Shown here piece after piece: positions 7,494 to 15,876 of a stretch of DNA of 64,000 nt (positions within the stretch are counted from its first letter, which is position 1; each line of letters opens with the position of its first letter). This DNA is from an uncultured Alphaproteobacteria bacterium (GTDB lineage Bacteria > Pseudomonadota > Alphaproteobacteria > Rs-D84). Where the stretch lies: the NCBI GenBank assembly GCA_937903135.1, contig CALDAH010000024.1, forward strand, positions 1-64,000, in the 5' to 3' direction. The position numbers were made by a program, and so were the translations under genes. The notes under the pieces were generated by a model. It was not told where the DNA came from. It saw only the letters and a list, made by a program, of their open reading frames with translations, and did no database searches.

Positions 7494-8528
7494 ATGAATG
7501 CAACAAAGGTTACCTATACCGCTGACGGCAGAACAAAGGTTTTTTATTTTAATTTCCCATATTTTCAAAAAGACGATATTGTCCTGGTCGTAAACGATGG
7601 TGAACCACTGCCGCGGTTTGCAATATATACCGGAAAACCCAACAGTGCCGCGGCATACCCGTATACCGGGGGTGCGGTGCGTTTCCCGGCAGCGCCGGCG
7701 GCGGGGACTAAAATTGAAATTCGCCGTGAACTGGTTATGGCCCGTCCGTGTGATTATCAGCCGACCATGCGAATTTGCCCCGAGGATTTAAACCGTGATT
7801 TTAATTTTAATCTGGAAAACATGAAAGATTTCAGACGTATCCTGGACGATTTAAAAGATAAAATCAATGCGCTGGCCGATAATACAGATCTATTGGCCAG
7901 CATAGATAAAATAAATACCGCGGTCGCAGATTTAGCGCAGATTGGTGATATTAATAACATTGCAACACTAGATGATATTGCGCCGATCGCAGAGGCTGTC
8001 ACGGCACTTGCCGTGCGCGTATCTGATTTAGAGGATCGGCCGGCGGGCGGGACGGATAACAACGGTCAGATTCAGGCGGCAATCGCCGAGCTAAATACAA
8101 CCGTATCGGCGCTGGAATCGGCCGTTGCCGCTATCAATAACCGTTTAAACGACGCGACGCCTGCGACGCCGTTGCTAAATTATACCGATAGCTTTGGGAA
8201 TCTCTGCGCTAGGTATATTGAAACCGATAGTGATATAATCGCAACCGGTATCGCCGGGTCAGAATTCATAGAAGGATGGTATAAAATAAATAAGAAAACG
8301 CGCTGGGTCGAACAAGGTGCGCAAAACCGCGATCAGTCGGCTGCGATAAATACCATAAACCTATTAGTTCCATTGGCGGATGCAACCTATTCCCTGCAGG
8401 TAACGCCGTATACAGAAAGTGCGGTTGGAATATCTGCGGATACCCGTGAAAAAACATCGTCGTCGTTTAGGGTCGTAAAGGCTGATAAATGGAACTGGAT
8501 TTACTGGGAATCACGTGGATTGTATTAA
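7494..8528 (+). CDS. T7-like phage tail-fibre protein (orphan)
   Basis: A 344-residue protein. Its first 100 residues match the N-terminal baseplate-attachment domain of T7 gp17-type tail fibres (TYTADGRTKVFYFNFPYF, GGAVRFPAAPAAGTKIEIRR, QPTMRICPEDLNRDFNFNL). A long heptad-rich, coiled-coil-like region follows (about 110-215). The C-terminal tip after about residue 225 ends in W/Y-rich strands (WNWIYWESRGLY), as in receptor-binding tips. The ATG at 7494 follows AAAAGGA; an in-frame ATG at 7377 lies upstream of the predicted transcription start. No capsid, terminase, lysis or other tail gene is nearby, so it is either a remnant, a part of a dispersed tail-like particle, or a recruited adhesin. 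Confidence 0.75.
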   Translation: MNATKVTYTADGRTKVFYFNFPYFQKDDIVLVVNDGEPLPRFAIYTGKPNSAAAYPYTGGAVRFPAAPAAGTKIEIRRELVMARPCDYQPTMRICPEDLNRDFNFNLENMKDFRRILDDLKDKINALADNTDLLASIDKINTAVADLAQIGDINNIATLDDIAPIAEAVTALAVRVSDLEDRPAGGTDNNGQIQAAIAELNTTVSALESAVAAINNRLNDATPATPLLNYTDSFGNLCARYIETDSDIIATGIAGSEFIEGWYKINKKTRWVEQGAQNRDQSAAINTINLLVPLADATYSLQVTPYTESAVGISADTREKTSSSFRVVKADKWNWIYWESRGLY

Positions 8529-8556
8529 TAATCGGGCCAATGCCCGATTATTTTAT
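8527..8556. terminator. Bidirectional terminator
   Basis: AATAATCGGGC and GCCCGATTATT form an 11-bp stem around CAAT, flanked by A-rich and T-rich runs. It separates the convergent tail-fibre and GT2 genes. Confidence 0.8.
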
Positions 8557-9743
8557 TTGCATATTTTCCCGCATATATGTCGGCGCAACCCGCGCAGCGG
8601 TATAAACGATATTAATATGCACGGGATAAATAACCATAAATCCGGATATATATGGATAAATCCGAATAAGTAATTATTATGGCGATGGCTTTCGTATATT
8701 GTTTGCCAGATAACAATATTTAAAAACATAAGTTTTTTTTGCCATACATTTTCACTGCATTTAATAATCCCTTTTAGATGAGATTTGCTTCGCCCCTGCA
8801 GTTCGCGCGTGCATAGGAATATAAAGTTTCGCGGGCTGCGTTCTGGGAAATCTGATGGCAGCCAGTTTTCATCGCGAATAAACTTAATTGCTAAATCATA
8901 AATATTTTGTTTCCCGGCATCTGTTTTTTCATATCGCAGGGCATAGTCAACAAAGCTAAAAAACTTACCATATATAAAATATTTATAGTCATCCCATTTA
9001 TTAGATTTTTTTAATGTGTCATTTAGCAGGATTGCAATTTTAATTATATTAATTGATTTTCCCGGTACGCATGCAAATGTTTGATTTAATATAGATCCTG
9101 CCCGGCGACGGTAGTTATAGAGTTTATCTTTTATAAAATATATCGTGTTTATATAAAAATAATATGCGTTGCAGAAATATTCATCTTCGTAGTTTAATCC
9201 GACCGGGAATGTTATATTGTTTTTTCGTATTATATCCGTGCGATATATTTTATTGCACGGCGATACAGATGTTTTTACAAAAATTTTTGGATCGGCCGGC
9301 TGCAGCCCTGAAAAACATATCTTATAGTAGCGATCATCAGATTTTTTCATTTTCTTATCGGCTTCGTAATGCATTTCAATGCCGCATATCGCTAAATCCG
9401 CGTTGTTATTTTCAATCGCGTTTAACATTTTTTCGCACATATCCGGCGCGTACCAATCATCGCTGTCGCAAAACATAATAAACGGCGCGGCCGCATTTGC
9501 GATCCCGGTATTTCGCGCCGCCGACAGGCCAGAGTTTTTATCATGCCGGATTATTTTTATATTACTGTATTGATTAGCATAATTTTGGGCAATTCGCATT
9601 GAACCATCATTGCCGCGATCATCTATTACGATTATTTCTATATCCGGCAGTGTTTGATTGATAATGCTATTTATACATTTATCTATGTATTGTTCAACGT
9701 TATATACGGGTATTATAACGGAAATTTTTGGGGACGGCTGCAT
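8553..9743 (-). CDS. Glycosyltransferase family 2
   Basis: A 396-residue GT-A fold glycosyltransferase that transfers a sugar from a nucleotide-sugar donor, presumably for surface polysaccharide. The N-terminus has the family opening SVIIPVYNVEQYI, then the nucleotide-binding VIDDRGNDGS, the SAARNTGI loop and the metal-binding FCDSDDW (about residue 95). The C-terminal third is divergent and ends with a hydrophobic segment (LWLFIPCILISFIP) followed by basic residues, which may attach it to the membrane. It is the last gene of a four-gene leftward operon and is AT-rich relative to the flanking housekeeping genes. Confidence 0.85.
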   Translation of the reverse strand: MQPSPKISVIIPVYNVEQYIDKCINSIINQTLPDIEIIVIDDRGNDGSMRIAQNYANQYSNIKIIRHDKNSGLSAARNTGIANAAAPFIMFCDSDDWYAPDMCEKMLNAIENNNADLAICGIEMHYEADKKMKKSDDRYYKICFSGLQPADPKIFVKTSVSPCNKIYRTDIIRKNNITFPVGLNYEDEYFCNAYYFYINTIYFIKDKLYNYRRRAGSILNQTFACVPGKSINIIKIAILLNDTLKKSNKWDDYKYFIYGKFFSFVDYALRYEKTDAGKQNIYDLAIKFIRDENWLPSDFPERSPRNFIFLCTRELQGRSKSHLKGIIKCSENVWQKKLMFLNIVIWQTIYESHRHNNYLFGFIHIYPDLWLFIPCILISFIPLRGLRRHICGKICK

Positions 9744-9776
9744 GTTACATACTCTTGTGCTTTATTATTAATAATT

Positions 9777-10736
9777 TTATTTATTCACCGGTTGGCCAAT
9801 GGATAGATCCAGGGATAAAAAATCAAAAATCCCGCAGCGGATATTGCAAATCGCGGGCAGTATCCCGGGTAAAATCCATAATTTCAGAAATATAATATGA
9901 TTTTTATGTTTGAATTTAAAATTAAACCGAATTAACCGATGGCGCAGACTCTCGCGCCGGCAATCGTGCCGACCATCGCGCAGAATTTCCCAGTCCCGGC
10001 CGTATTTAAAATCTATACGATATGGCGTAAAGCCTTGATTTTCTATGTTTTTTATAAATGCATATTCCGGGCCATAGTTATATACAACCCCCGGTTGAAA
10101 AATGGATTCTATATCAGGTAATTTGGCGAATATGGTGTCCATAACATCGGGGCGTGCAAAGTATATAATATCTGTTGCGCCAAATGATCTGAAATCACGC
10201 AGGGCACAACCAAATTCATTTGCAAATGTAAAAAATCCGTTATCTATATCCGCCGGCGACAGCGTGGATAGTATATTTTCAATATAAATCTCGCGGTGCA
10301 TTAAAATATCGGGGCGAATGGCGATAACAAAATCGTATTTTATGTTATGCTTTTTTTCATACTCTTGGCGAACAGCATTTACCTGTCGCATGGTATAATA
10401 TAACGACGCTATGCCAAATATGCTTATTCGCGATGGTTCTTTAACGCCATAGTGGGTCTTAAATTGCGCATCGCCTTGATCTTTTGGGTGTTGCTGCTCG
10501 ATTGCAATAGATTTGAATTCACCATATGCATCTGTAATATCGGATTTTTTAACCGTGGCCATATCTGGTTTGTTATTGTGCCATGTTTTGGTGTTATGGT
10601 TTATGGTATTCCATGTATGCATAAATAAATCACAGTCGTATTTGTCCAAAAGATGTTTTTTCAGCATCGGCGCACATTCTTTATACGTACGCAGATGCCC
10701 GAAAAATTGAACCGCGATTTTCAGTTTTTTTGCCAT
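9777..10736 (-). CDS. Uncharacterised polysaccharide-type protein
   Basis: A 319-residue protein with an N-terminal pattern (KIAVQFFGHLRTYKEC, DLFMHTW) that I associate with an uncharacterised group of surface-polysaccharide or LPS biosynthesis proteins; I cannot assign an activity. It includes a DFVIAIRPDI strand and a YNYGPEY motif of the kind seen in GT-A-like enzymes. The C-terminus is basic and partly hydrophobic. The start has AGGGGATAG upstream. It lies between the nucleotidyltransferase-HAD fusion and the GT2 gene, which supports a polysaccharide role. Confidence 0.6.
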   Translation of the reverse strand: MAKKLKIAVQFFGHLRTYKECAPMLKKHLLDKYDCDLFMHTWNTINHNTKTWHNNKPDMATVKKSDITDAYGEFKSIAIEQQHPKDQGDAQFKTHYGVKEPSRISIFGIASLYYTMRQVNAVRQEYEKKHNIKYDFVIAIRPDILMHREIYIENILSTLSPADIDNGFFTFANEFGCALRDFRSFGATDIIYFARPDVMDTIFAKLPDIESIFQPGVVYNYGPEYAFIKNIENQGFTPYRIDFKYGRDWEILRDGRHDCRRESLRHRLIRFNFKFKHKNHIIFLKLWILPGILPAICNIRCGIFDFLSLDLSIGQPVNK

Positions 10737-10751
10737 TACTATCCCCTTTTG

Positions 10752-11810
10752 TTATTCTATATAGCTCGTCATATCTTCGTTTCGTGGGAACGATATGGCA
10801 ATTGCCGACGGATACGGATTTGTTGGCGCAAAATCGTTAATTAGCACACGTGCCGCGTGATTTAGTCCCATAATCATCGCATATGGTTTTATACCGGCGT
10901 CGGATAATATTTTTTCCAACGCGGCCCTGTATTCGTCTGTTCGCGCCGTGGTTATAACAATCTGTGCGCCGTTGTCCTGTAATCGTTTAATTGCTGCAAC
11001 GTTTTTATCTAACAGGGTTGTGTTATTTGACCAATTAATTTTTCCGAATTTACCGCTGTTTTTTATAATTACGCCATCAACGTCAATAAAATATGTACGC
11101 ATTGATTTTTGAATCTTTTTCCATTCGCAGATCGTGCCCCAGTCGTGGTAATCATCGGCAAATAACGCCTCGAACATTATATTTTTCCGATTAATCATAT
11201 ATGATATAACGTTTGATAAAAATAATTCGCCATGGACGTCTTTGTTAATAATCTCGTTATATGCAGATATAAAATCTGCTGCGTTTGCAAATGCATAAAC
11301 CCCGATGCAGATTATCTCTGATACGATTTTCTTTTCAATAATATCCTGGATAATATTTTGCTCGTTTATAATCAGGAAACTTTTCCCCTGAACATTTGTA
11401 ATCTCGGGTCGGTTGCATAAACTAAAACCTGTAATGGAATTAGTAATCGGATTTGGTATTTTAACATCTACGAAATTATCACAGTCTTTTATAACAACCG
11501 CACCGGTGATATTCATTTTTTCTATCGTCAGTGCAATTGTTTCAGATGCAGATTTTGTAAAATCATCCAGTATGCAAATCTCTATCTTTTTATTATCTGC
11601 GAATGCCTGACGCAGCCACAGTGCAGCGTCATATTTTTCGTCGTGTTCACGTATAATTGTAATTATAATTCTGTCAAATATTTCGGTATTTAACCCGCGG
11701 ATTGCATGCTGAATCATTAATTCCCCATCAGGCGCGGTTAACAGGTATTTAGGCTTCATATTCGGGAAACGACTGGATTTGCCGCCACATGGCATAATAA
11801 GTGTATTCAT
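10752..11810 (-). CDS. Bifunctional nucleotidyltransferase-HAD phosphatase fusion
   Basis: A 352-residue two-domain protein. Residues 1 to about 230 are an NTP-transferase domain with the pyrophosphorylase-type loop MPCGGKSSRFPNMKPKYLL. Residues about 235-352 are a HAD-type phosphatase with FIDVDGVI as motif I, ITTAR as motif II and LINDFAP near motif IV. Such fusions would activate a phosphorylated precursor with a nucleotide and remove a phosphate from a pathway intermediate. The start overlaps the end of the upstream APH-type kinase gene by four bases, which suggests that kinase, nucleotidyltransferase and phosphatase serve one short precursor pathway. The substrate is unknown. Confidence 0.8.
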   Translation of the reverse strand: MNTLIMPCGGKSSRFPNMKPKYLLTAPDGELMIQHAIRGLNTEIFDRIIITIIREHDEKYDAALWLRQAFADNKKIEICILDDFTKSASETIALTIEKMNITGAVVIKDCDNFVDVKIPNPITNSITGFSLCNRPEITNVQGKSFLIINEQNIIQDIIEKKIVSEIICIGVYAFANAADFISAYNEIINKDVHGELFLSNVISYMINRKNIMFEALFADDYHDWGTICEWKKIQKSMRTYFIDVDGVIIKNSGKFGKINWSNNTTLLDKNVAAIKRLQDNGAQIVITTARTDEYRAALEKILSDAGIKPYAMIMGLNHAARVLINDFAPTNPYPSAIAISFPRNEDMTSYIE

Positions 11811-12664
11811 TGTAAATCCTTTATTTGCTTAAAAACTTTTTCTAATGCCTTGTCTAAAAATGCGAATGTTACGTCGTCTTTGGCATATGGGTATATACGA
11901 ATAACGTTTAACAGTAAGATATGGTAAATATCGGCCAGAATTTTTGTGCCGTTATTCATAGATAAAATATTTTTAAAGATTTCTTCTTTGGCAACCATCA
12001 ATCGCAGTGCCAGATTTGCATCCATTTTCCCGTGACGGTATGACCAGTGCAGATCAATGTCTTGGAGTATTTTTGCAATATCTATAATCCACGAGTTAAA
12101 AAATGAATCCAGTAAATCAATTAAATAAATTTTCCCGTCATCGGAAATCATAATATTTTCAAGTGTTAAATCACCATGACACGCCGATTGCGGTAAATCG
12201 CTGAAATCATATCGCATCAGCATATCCAGCGCGGTGCATACATTTGGCGATGGTTCTTTTATCTTAGATCGCAGCTCGGATATCTTTGCCCCGATTTGAT
12301 CGGATGCGTCGGTATCTATGGCGGTTTCAATTGGAAATGCGCGGAACAGATTTGCGACAATTGCAGGGATCGTCCCCATTTTTATAGTTTTAAAGTATTT
12401 ATCCATTGACTGGCAGTTTAAAAACTGCATATCAAAATAAAACAAACCGTTTTTATCATATCCGGCCCGTAATACAGCGGGTGTTGAAAAATTATCGCCC
12501 CCGGCCAGACGTTGTTTAATGCATTGTTTTTCCAGTCGTTTGTTGTATTCGTGACTGCCGGATGTTTTTCTAACGAATAGTCCGTTTTCATCGCGATATA
12601 ACGATAATATACATCCCGAATGCCCGGTAAGAAAACGAACAAACGTCTCTGTTGCTGGTGTCAT
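11807..12664 (-). CDS. APH/choline-kinase-fold phosphotransferase
   Basis: A protein of about 285 residues of the aminoglycoside-phosphotransferase fold. The catalytic-loop motif CHGDLTLENIMI gives the expected HGD....N, and LIDLLDSFFN supplies the metal-binding aspartate. A role in phosphorylating a small alcohol, sugar or polyol for polysaccharide decoration fits the operon better than drug resistance. The ATG at 12664 is chosen because AAAAGGG lies seven bases upstream; an ORF start 21 bases earlier lacks a site. It is the first gene of the operon, 27 bases after a large structured leader RNA. Confidence 0.75.
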   Translation of the reverse strand: MTPATETFVRFLTGHSGCILSLYRDENGLFVRKTSGSHEYNKRLEKQCIKQRLAGGDNFSTPAVLRAGYDKNGLFYFDMQFLNCQSMDKYFKTIKMGTIPAIVANLFRAFPIETAIDTDASDQIGAKISELRSKIKEPSPNVCTALDMLMRYDFSDLPQSACHGDLTLENIMISDDGKIYLIDLLDSFFNSWIIDIAKILQDIDLHWSYRHGKMDANLALRLMVAKEEIFKNILSMNNGTKILADIYHILLLNVIRIYPYAKDDVTFAFLDKALEKVFKQIKDLQ

Positions 12665-12691
12665 ATCTATCCCTTTTGTGATCAATGAACA

Positions 12692-12918
12692 CTATGCAGA
12701 CAAGAGACCACCAAAACTGGTGGTCAGGGAGTTAGCAATCAAACCTATGAGATGATTCTGTGGCTTTTCGGAATAACCGTATTTTATGACCACAGACTCC
12801 CCGACCGAATTCGGGGATATAATGGCGAACAATAACACCATTACATCAGGGAACAATGCGTTGCTGCACTGCATAGATTAGGCTGCTACACCCCGAACCT
12901 TGTCCCTACAAAGGTTCA
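12692..12918 (-). ncRNA. Structured leader or non-coding RNA of the polysaccharide operon (unknown class)
   Basis: No convincing gene lies here. On the minus strand a hairpin (12917-12895, arms GAACCTT/AAGGTTC extended by GT/AC across a bulge) comes first. It is followed by a 185-nt domain closed by the perfect 8-bp helix CTATGCAG (12876-12869) with CTGCATAG (12699-12692). Inside are hairpins TAATGG/CCATTA (12838-12843 with 12820-12825), CCCCGA/TCGGGG (12811-12816 with 12799-12804), TCTGTGG/CCACAGA (12790-12796 with 12757-12763) and GACCACC/GGTGGTC (12719-12725 with 12706-12712). There is no terminator before the kinase start. The size and closed ends recall 6S RNA, but the multibranched fold and primary sequence do not clearly match it. 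Confidence 0.55.
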
Positions 12919-12924
12919 GATAAA

Positions 12925-12953
12925 AGATTAACATATGATATTTATGAAATCAA
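12925..12953 (-). promoter_or_regulatory. Candidate promoter of the structured leader and polysaccharide operon
   Basis: On the minus strand TTGATT (12953-12948) and TAATCT (12930-12925) are 17 bases apart. The expected start falls at about 12918, at the first base of the 5' hairpin of the structured leader. Confidence 0.5.
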
Positions 12954-13034
12954 CTGCTTAAAATTTTCTAAAACGTGTGATTATATAAGATATTACGGCA
13001 TAAAAAAATGGCCGGAAATATCCGACCATAATCT

Positions 13035-13111
13035 TGGTGGGTGTTGAGGGACTCAAACCCCCGACCCTCTCGGTGTAAACGAGATGCTCTAATCAACTGA
13101 GCTAAACACCC
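13035..13111 (-). tRNA. tRNA-Val (UAC anticodon)
   Basis: A minus-strand cloverleaf with acceptor arms GGGTGTT and AACACCC, D-arm GCTCAGTTGATTAGAGC, anticodon stem TCTCG/CGAGA with loop TTTACAC, and T-arm GGGTTTGAGTCCC. Anticodon TAC reads valine GUA/GUG codons. The discriminator is A and CCA is encoded at 13035-13037. Confidence 0.95.
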
Positions 13112-13158
13112 AAAGCGGACAAATCATAATGCATATTTTTTGATTTGTCCAGTATTTT

Positions 13159-13458
13159 TTACATCGGCATTTCAATGCCCGCGGTTGCATCGCCCATAAC
13201 GGTGTCAATTATGGCGTCTGCCTTGGACTTGGCATCACGATATGCGGCCATAACCAATGCCGCAACGGCATCTGCGCCGCCGCTAATTACATCGGGACGA
13301 ATCGTTATGCTTTCCATTTCGTATTTACCGGTCATTTCAACAATGCATGCCCCGGCGTCAGCGATACCTTTTACGCGTGTTGCGGCCAATTTTTCCTGGG
13401 CTGCGGAAACTTTATTTTGCAGTTCCTGGGCCTGGGCCATTAATGCTTCCATATCCAT
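13159..13458 (-). CDS. ybaB: YbaB/EbfC family nucleoid-associated protein
   Basis: A 99-residue homodimeric DNA-binding protein of the YbaB/EbfC family. The N-terminal helix (MEALMAQAQELQNKVSAAQEKL) and the central strands (GACIVEMTGKYEMESITI) match the family, and the C-terminal helix is AALVMAAYRDAKSKAD. AAAAGGATAAACA precedes the ATG. In most bacteria it follows dnaX and precedes recR; here it follows pnp with about 60 bases between, and ends just before tRNA-Val. Confidence 0.9.
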   Translation of the reverse strand: MDMEALMAQAQELQNKVSAAQEKLAATRVKGIADAGACIVEMTGKYEMESITIRPDVISGGADAVAALVMAAYRDAKSKADAIIDTVMGDATAGIEMPM

Positions 13459-13518
13459 TGTTTATCCTTTTCTTGTATATATGCGCCCCATGACGGGGCG
13501 CGATTAATATTATACGAT

Positions 13519-15690
13519 TTATTTTTTTGCGATCTCTGCGCCTGTTTTCTGGTCAATGCCAACCATTGACATACGTGTTTTACCACGTTTATCCGCGCCA
13601 AGATAGCGTACGAAAACCTTATCGCCTTCTTTGATTTTTGTATCTTCTATTTTTGCGATACGTTCACCTGTGATTTCGGATATATGAACCATGGATTCAA
13701 AACCGTTTAGGATTTTTACAAACAATCCAAAGTCTTTTATTCCCGATACGACGCCCTGGTAAATAAGGCCAACCTCTGGTTCGGCGACGATATCTTTTAT
13801 GCGTGCAATTGCAGCATCTGCGTCGTCGCGTGTGGTTGCCATAATTTTAACCGTTCCGTCATCTTCAAGGTCAATGTTTGTATTCGTTTCACGGGTCAGT
13901 GCCTGGATTACGCTGCCGCCTTTGCCGATAACGTCACGAACCTTATCCGGGTTTATTTTAATCGTATATACCTGTGGGGCAAATTCTGAAACGTTTTTAC
14001 GTGGTTCTTTGATTGCCTTTTCTATTTTACCAAGGATATGCATACGGCCGTCGCGTGCCTGGGCCAGTGCTTTTTCCATGATTTCAAAGGTAATAGATGT
14101 GATTTTAATATCCATCTGCAGTGCGGTAATACCCTGATCTGTTCCGGTAACTTTAAAGTCCATGTCACCTAAGTGATCCTCGTCCCCTAAGATATCGGTA
14201 AGGATAGCGTAATCATCGCCTTCTTTGATTAATCCCATTGCAATTCCGGCAACCGGGCGTTTTAATGGTACGCCGCCGTCCATCATTGCCAATGTTGCGC
14301 CACATGTTGTTGCCATTGATGACGATCCATTGGATTCCAAAATATCTGATACGACGCGGATTACATAGTCAAATTCTGCGCGTGATGGGATCATCGGGTG
14401 CAATGCACGCCATGCTAAATTCCCGTGACCGATTTCGCGACGTCCCGGTGATTTTAACCCTTTGCATTCACCAACGGAATATCCGGGGAAGTTATAGTTT
14501 AGGATGAAATCTTTTTCCTCGGCCCCGTCAAGTGATTCAATTGGCAATGCGTCTTTGCCGCCGCCAAGGGTAAGTGATACCAATGCCTGGGTTTCGCCGC
14601 GTGTAAATAACGCGGATCCATGTGCACGTGGCAGAACGCCCAGTTCAATTTCAATCGGGCGAACTGTTTTTGTATCACGGCCGTCAATACGTGGTTTCCC
14701 GGCCAAGATATTTCCGCGCATAATACGTGCGGTAATATTTTCAATAATTTCATCGGCCCATGATTCCAGGGTTGATGTCGCGGTTGCGCAATCCGGGAAC
14801 AGTTCCGGGATACGTGCGCGTGCCATTGTATGAATTTCGGCCAGTGTATCTAAGCGAACCAGTTTTTCCTTTATTAACAACGCGTCTGCGATTGCGCCGG
14901 CAAACTGTTCGAAATCAGATTCCATCGCGATATATTCAGCAGATTTTTCAGGTGTGGCCCAGCGTTCTTTGCCGACCTTTTCCGCCAGTTCATTAATTGC
15001 CGCGATAACAGACTGCTGTGCGTCAAAACCGAATTTAACCGCGCCGAGTGTTGTTGCCTCGTCCAGTTCACCGATTTCAGATTCAACCATTAAAACACCG
15101 TCTTTTGTGGCGGCAACGACTAAATCCATCTCGGAATCTTCCACGGTTTTACGTGACGGGTTAAGTATATATTTTCCGTCCATATATCCAACGCGTGCTG
15201 CACCGATCGGGCCGGCGAATGGTACGCCCGATAACGCCAACGCAGCAGATGATGCGATCATTGCCAAAATATCCGGTTGATTCTTTTTATCATATGAAAA
15301 AACCTGGGCGATAATCTGAACCTTGTTTTTAAATGTTTCCGGGAACAGCGGACGAATTGGGCGATCAATTAAACGCGCGGTAAGTGTTTCGGCGTTTGAT
15401 GGTTTGCCCTCGCGGCGATCGCGTGATCCGGGGATACGACCGGCGGATGCAAATTTTTCCTGATAATCAACGGTTAACGGAAAGAAATCCTGACCCTCGA
15501 CCGCGCTTTTTTCTGCACATACCGTCGCCAGAACCATCGTCCCGCCCATAGTCGCCAAAACAGCACCGGTTGCCTGTTTTGCCATACGACCCGTTTCCAG
15601 GCGCAGTGTTTCGTCCCCGTATGGGATTTCAACTGCGACTGGGTTATTTAATAGTGCCTTTTCATCTTTGTTAAATAAACCAAATAACAT
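13519..15690 (-). CDS. pnp: Polyribonucleotide nucleotidyltransferase (PNPase)
   Basis: PNPase degrades RNA 3' to 5' by phosphorolysis and is a degradosome component. The 723-residue protein has two RNase PH-like domains (about 10-230 and 310-550), a KH domain with the GXXG loop VIGKGGSVIQ, and a C-terminal S1 domain (GLIYQGVVSGIKDFGLFVKI). Motifs such as GKPSNAETLTARLIDRPIRPLF and GSSSMATTCGATLAMMDGG are intact. Its usual upstream neighbour rpsO lies about 25 kb away next to truB, so the rpsO-pnp operon is broken. Confidence 0.97.
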   Translation of the reverse strand: MLFGLFNKDEKALLNNPVAVEIPYGDETLRLETGRMAKQATGAVLATMGGTMVLATVCAEKSAVEGQDFFPLTVDYQEKFASAGRIPGSRDRREGKPSNAETLTARLIDRPIRPLFPETFKNKVQIIAQVFSYDKKNQPDILAMIASSAALALSGVPFAGPIGAARVGYMDGKYILNPSRKTVEDSEMDLVVAATKDGVLMVESEIGELDEATTLGAVKFGFDAQQSVIAAINELAEKVGKERWATPEKSAEYIAMESDFEQFAGAIADALLIKEKLVRLDTLAEIHTMARARIPELFPDCATATSTLESWADEIIENITARIMRGNILAGKPRIDGRDTKTVRPIEIELGVLPRAHGSALFTRGETQALVSLTLGGGKDALPIESLDGAEEKDFILNYNFPGYSVGECKGLKSPGRREIGHGNLAWRALHPMIPSRAEFDYVIRVVSDILESNGSSSMATTCGATLAMMDGGVPLKRPVAGIAMGLIKEGDDYAILTDILGDEDHLGDMDFKVTGTDQGITALQMDIKITSITFEIMEKALAQARDGRMHILGKIEKAIKEPRKNVSEFAPQVYTIKINPDKVRDVIGKGGSVIQALTRETNTNIDLEDDGTVKIMATTRDDADAAIARIKDIVAEPEVGLIYQGVVSGIKDFGLFVKILNGFESMVHISEITGERIAKIEDTKIKEGDKVFVRYLGADKRGKTRMSMVGIDQKTGAEIAKK

Positions 15691-15741
15691 TATTTTTTCT
15701 CCATTTTTTGTTTTTCGTCTAATCGCGGAGAAAAATTATTC

Positions 15742-15783
15742 GTTCCTGCACTCTGATCATCTTAGCTAAGTGCACAAAAGAAC
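15742..15783 (-). promoter_or_regulatory. Stem-loop in the pnp leader
   Basis: The outer arms GTTC/GAAC and inner arms TGCACT/AGTGCA form an imperfect hairpin in the 5' untranslated region of pnp, about 50 bases before the start codon. In enterobacteria the pnp leader carries an RNase III-cut stem used for autoregulation; a similar role here is inference. Confidence 0.45.
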
Positions 15784-15864
15784 AATTTCGCCCCCGCGGT
15801 TTTAATTATAAATCATATTTAGCTGTTTGCAAATAATTTAATAGATATTACGGCCGATGTTCTG

Positions 15865-15870
15865 TATAAT
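15865..15870 (+). promoter_or_regulatory. Candidate -10 box upstream of the attenuator-like leader
   Basis: A perfect TATAAT lies seven bases before the first hairpin of the structured leader at 15877. No good -35 box is visible at the expected spacing, so the call is tentative. Confidence 0.4.
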
Positions 15871-15876
15871 TAACAC

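Noticed and set aside
7494..8528. A resident prophage
   Set aside because: No integrase, terminase, capsid, lysis gene or att repeats were seen; the flanks are tRNA and polysaccharide genes.
11807..12664. Antibiotic resistance by an aminoglycoside phosphotransferase
   Set aside because: The APH fold is shared with many sugar and choline kinases, and the gene is embedded in a polysaccharide operon.
12692..12874. A 60-codon open frame on the minus strand upstream of the kinase gene
   Set aside because: It lies wholly within the structured RNA, has no ribosome-binding site, and its composition follows the hairpin arms rather than a protein pattern.
12821..12883. A tmRNA-like tag (ANNNT...) on the plus strand
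   Set aside because: There is no tRNA-like acceptor or T-arm, no resume-tag ending in LAA, and the promoter evidence favours the minus strand.
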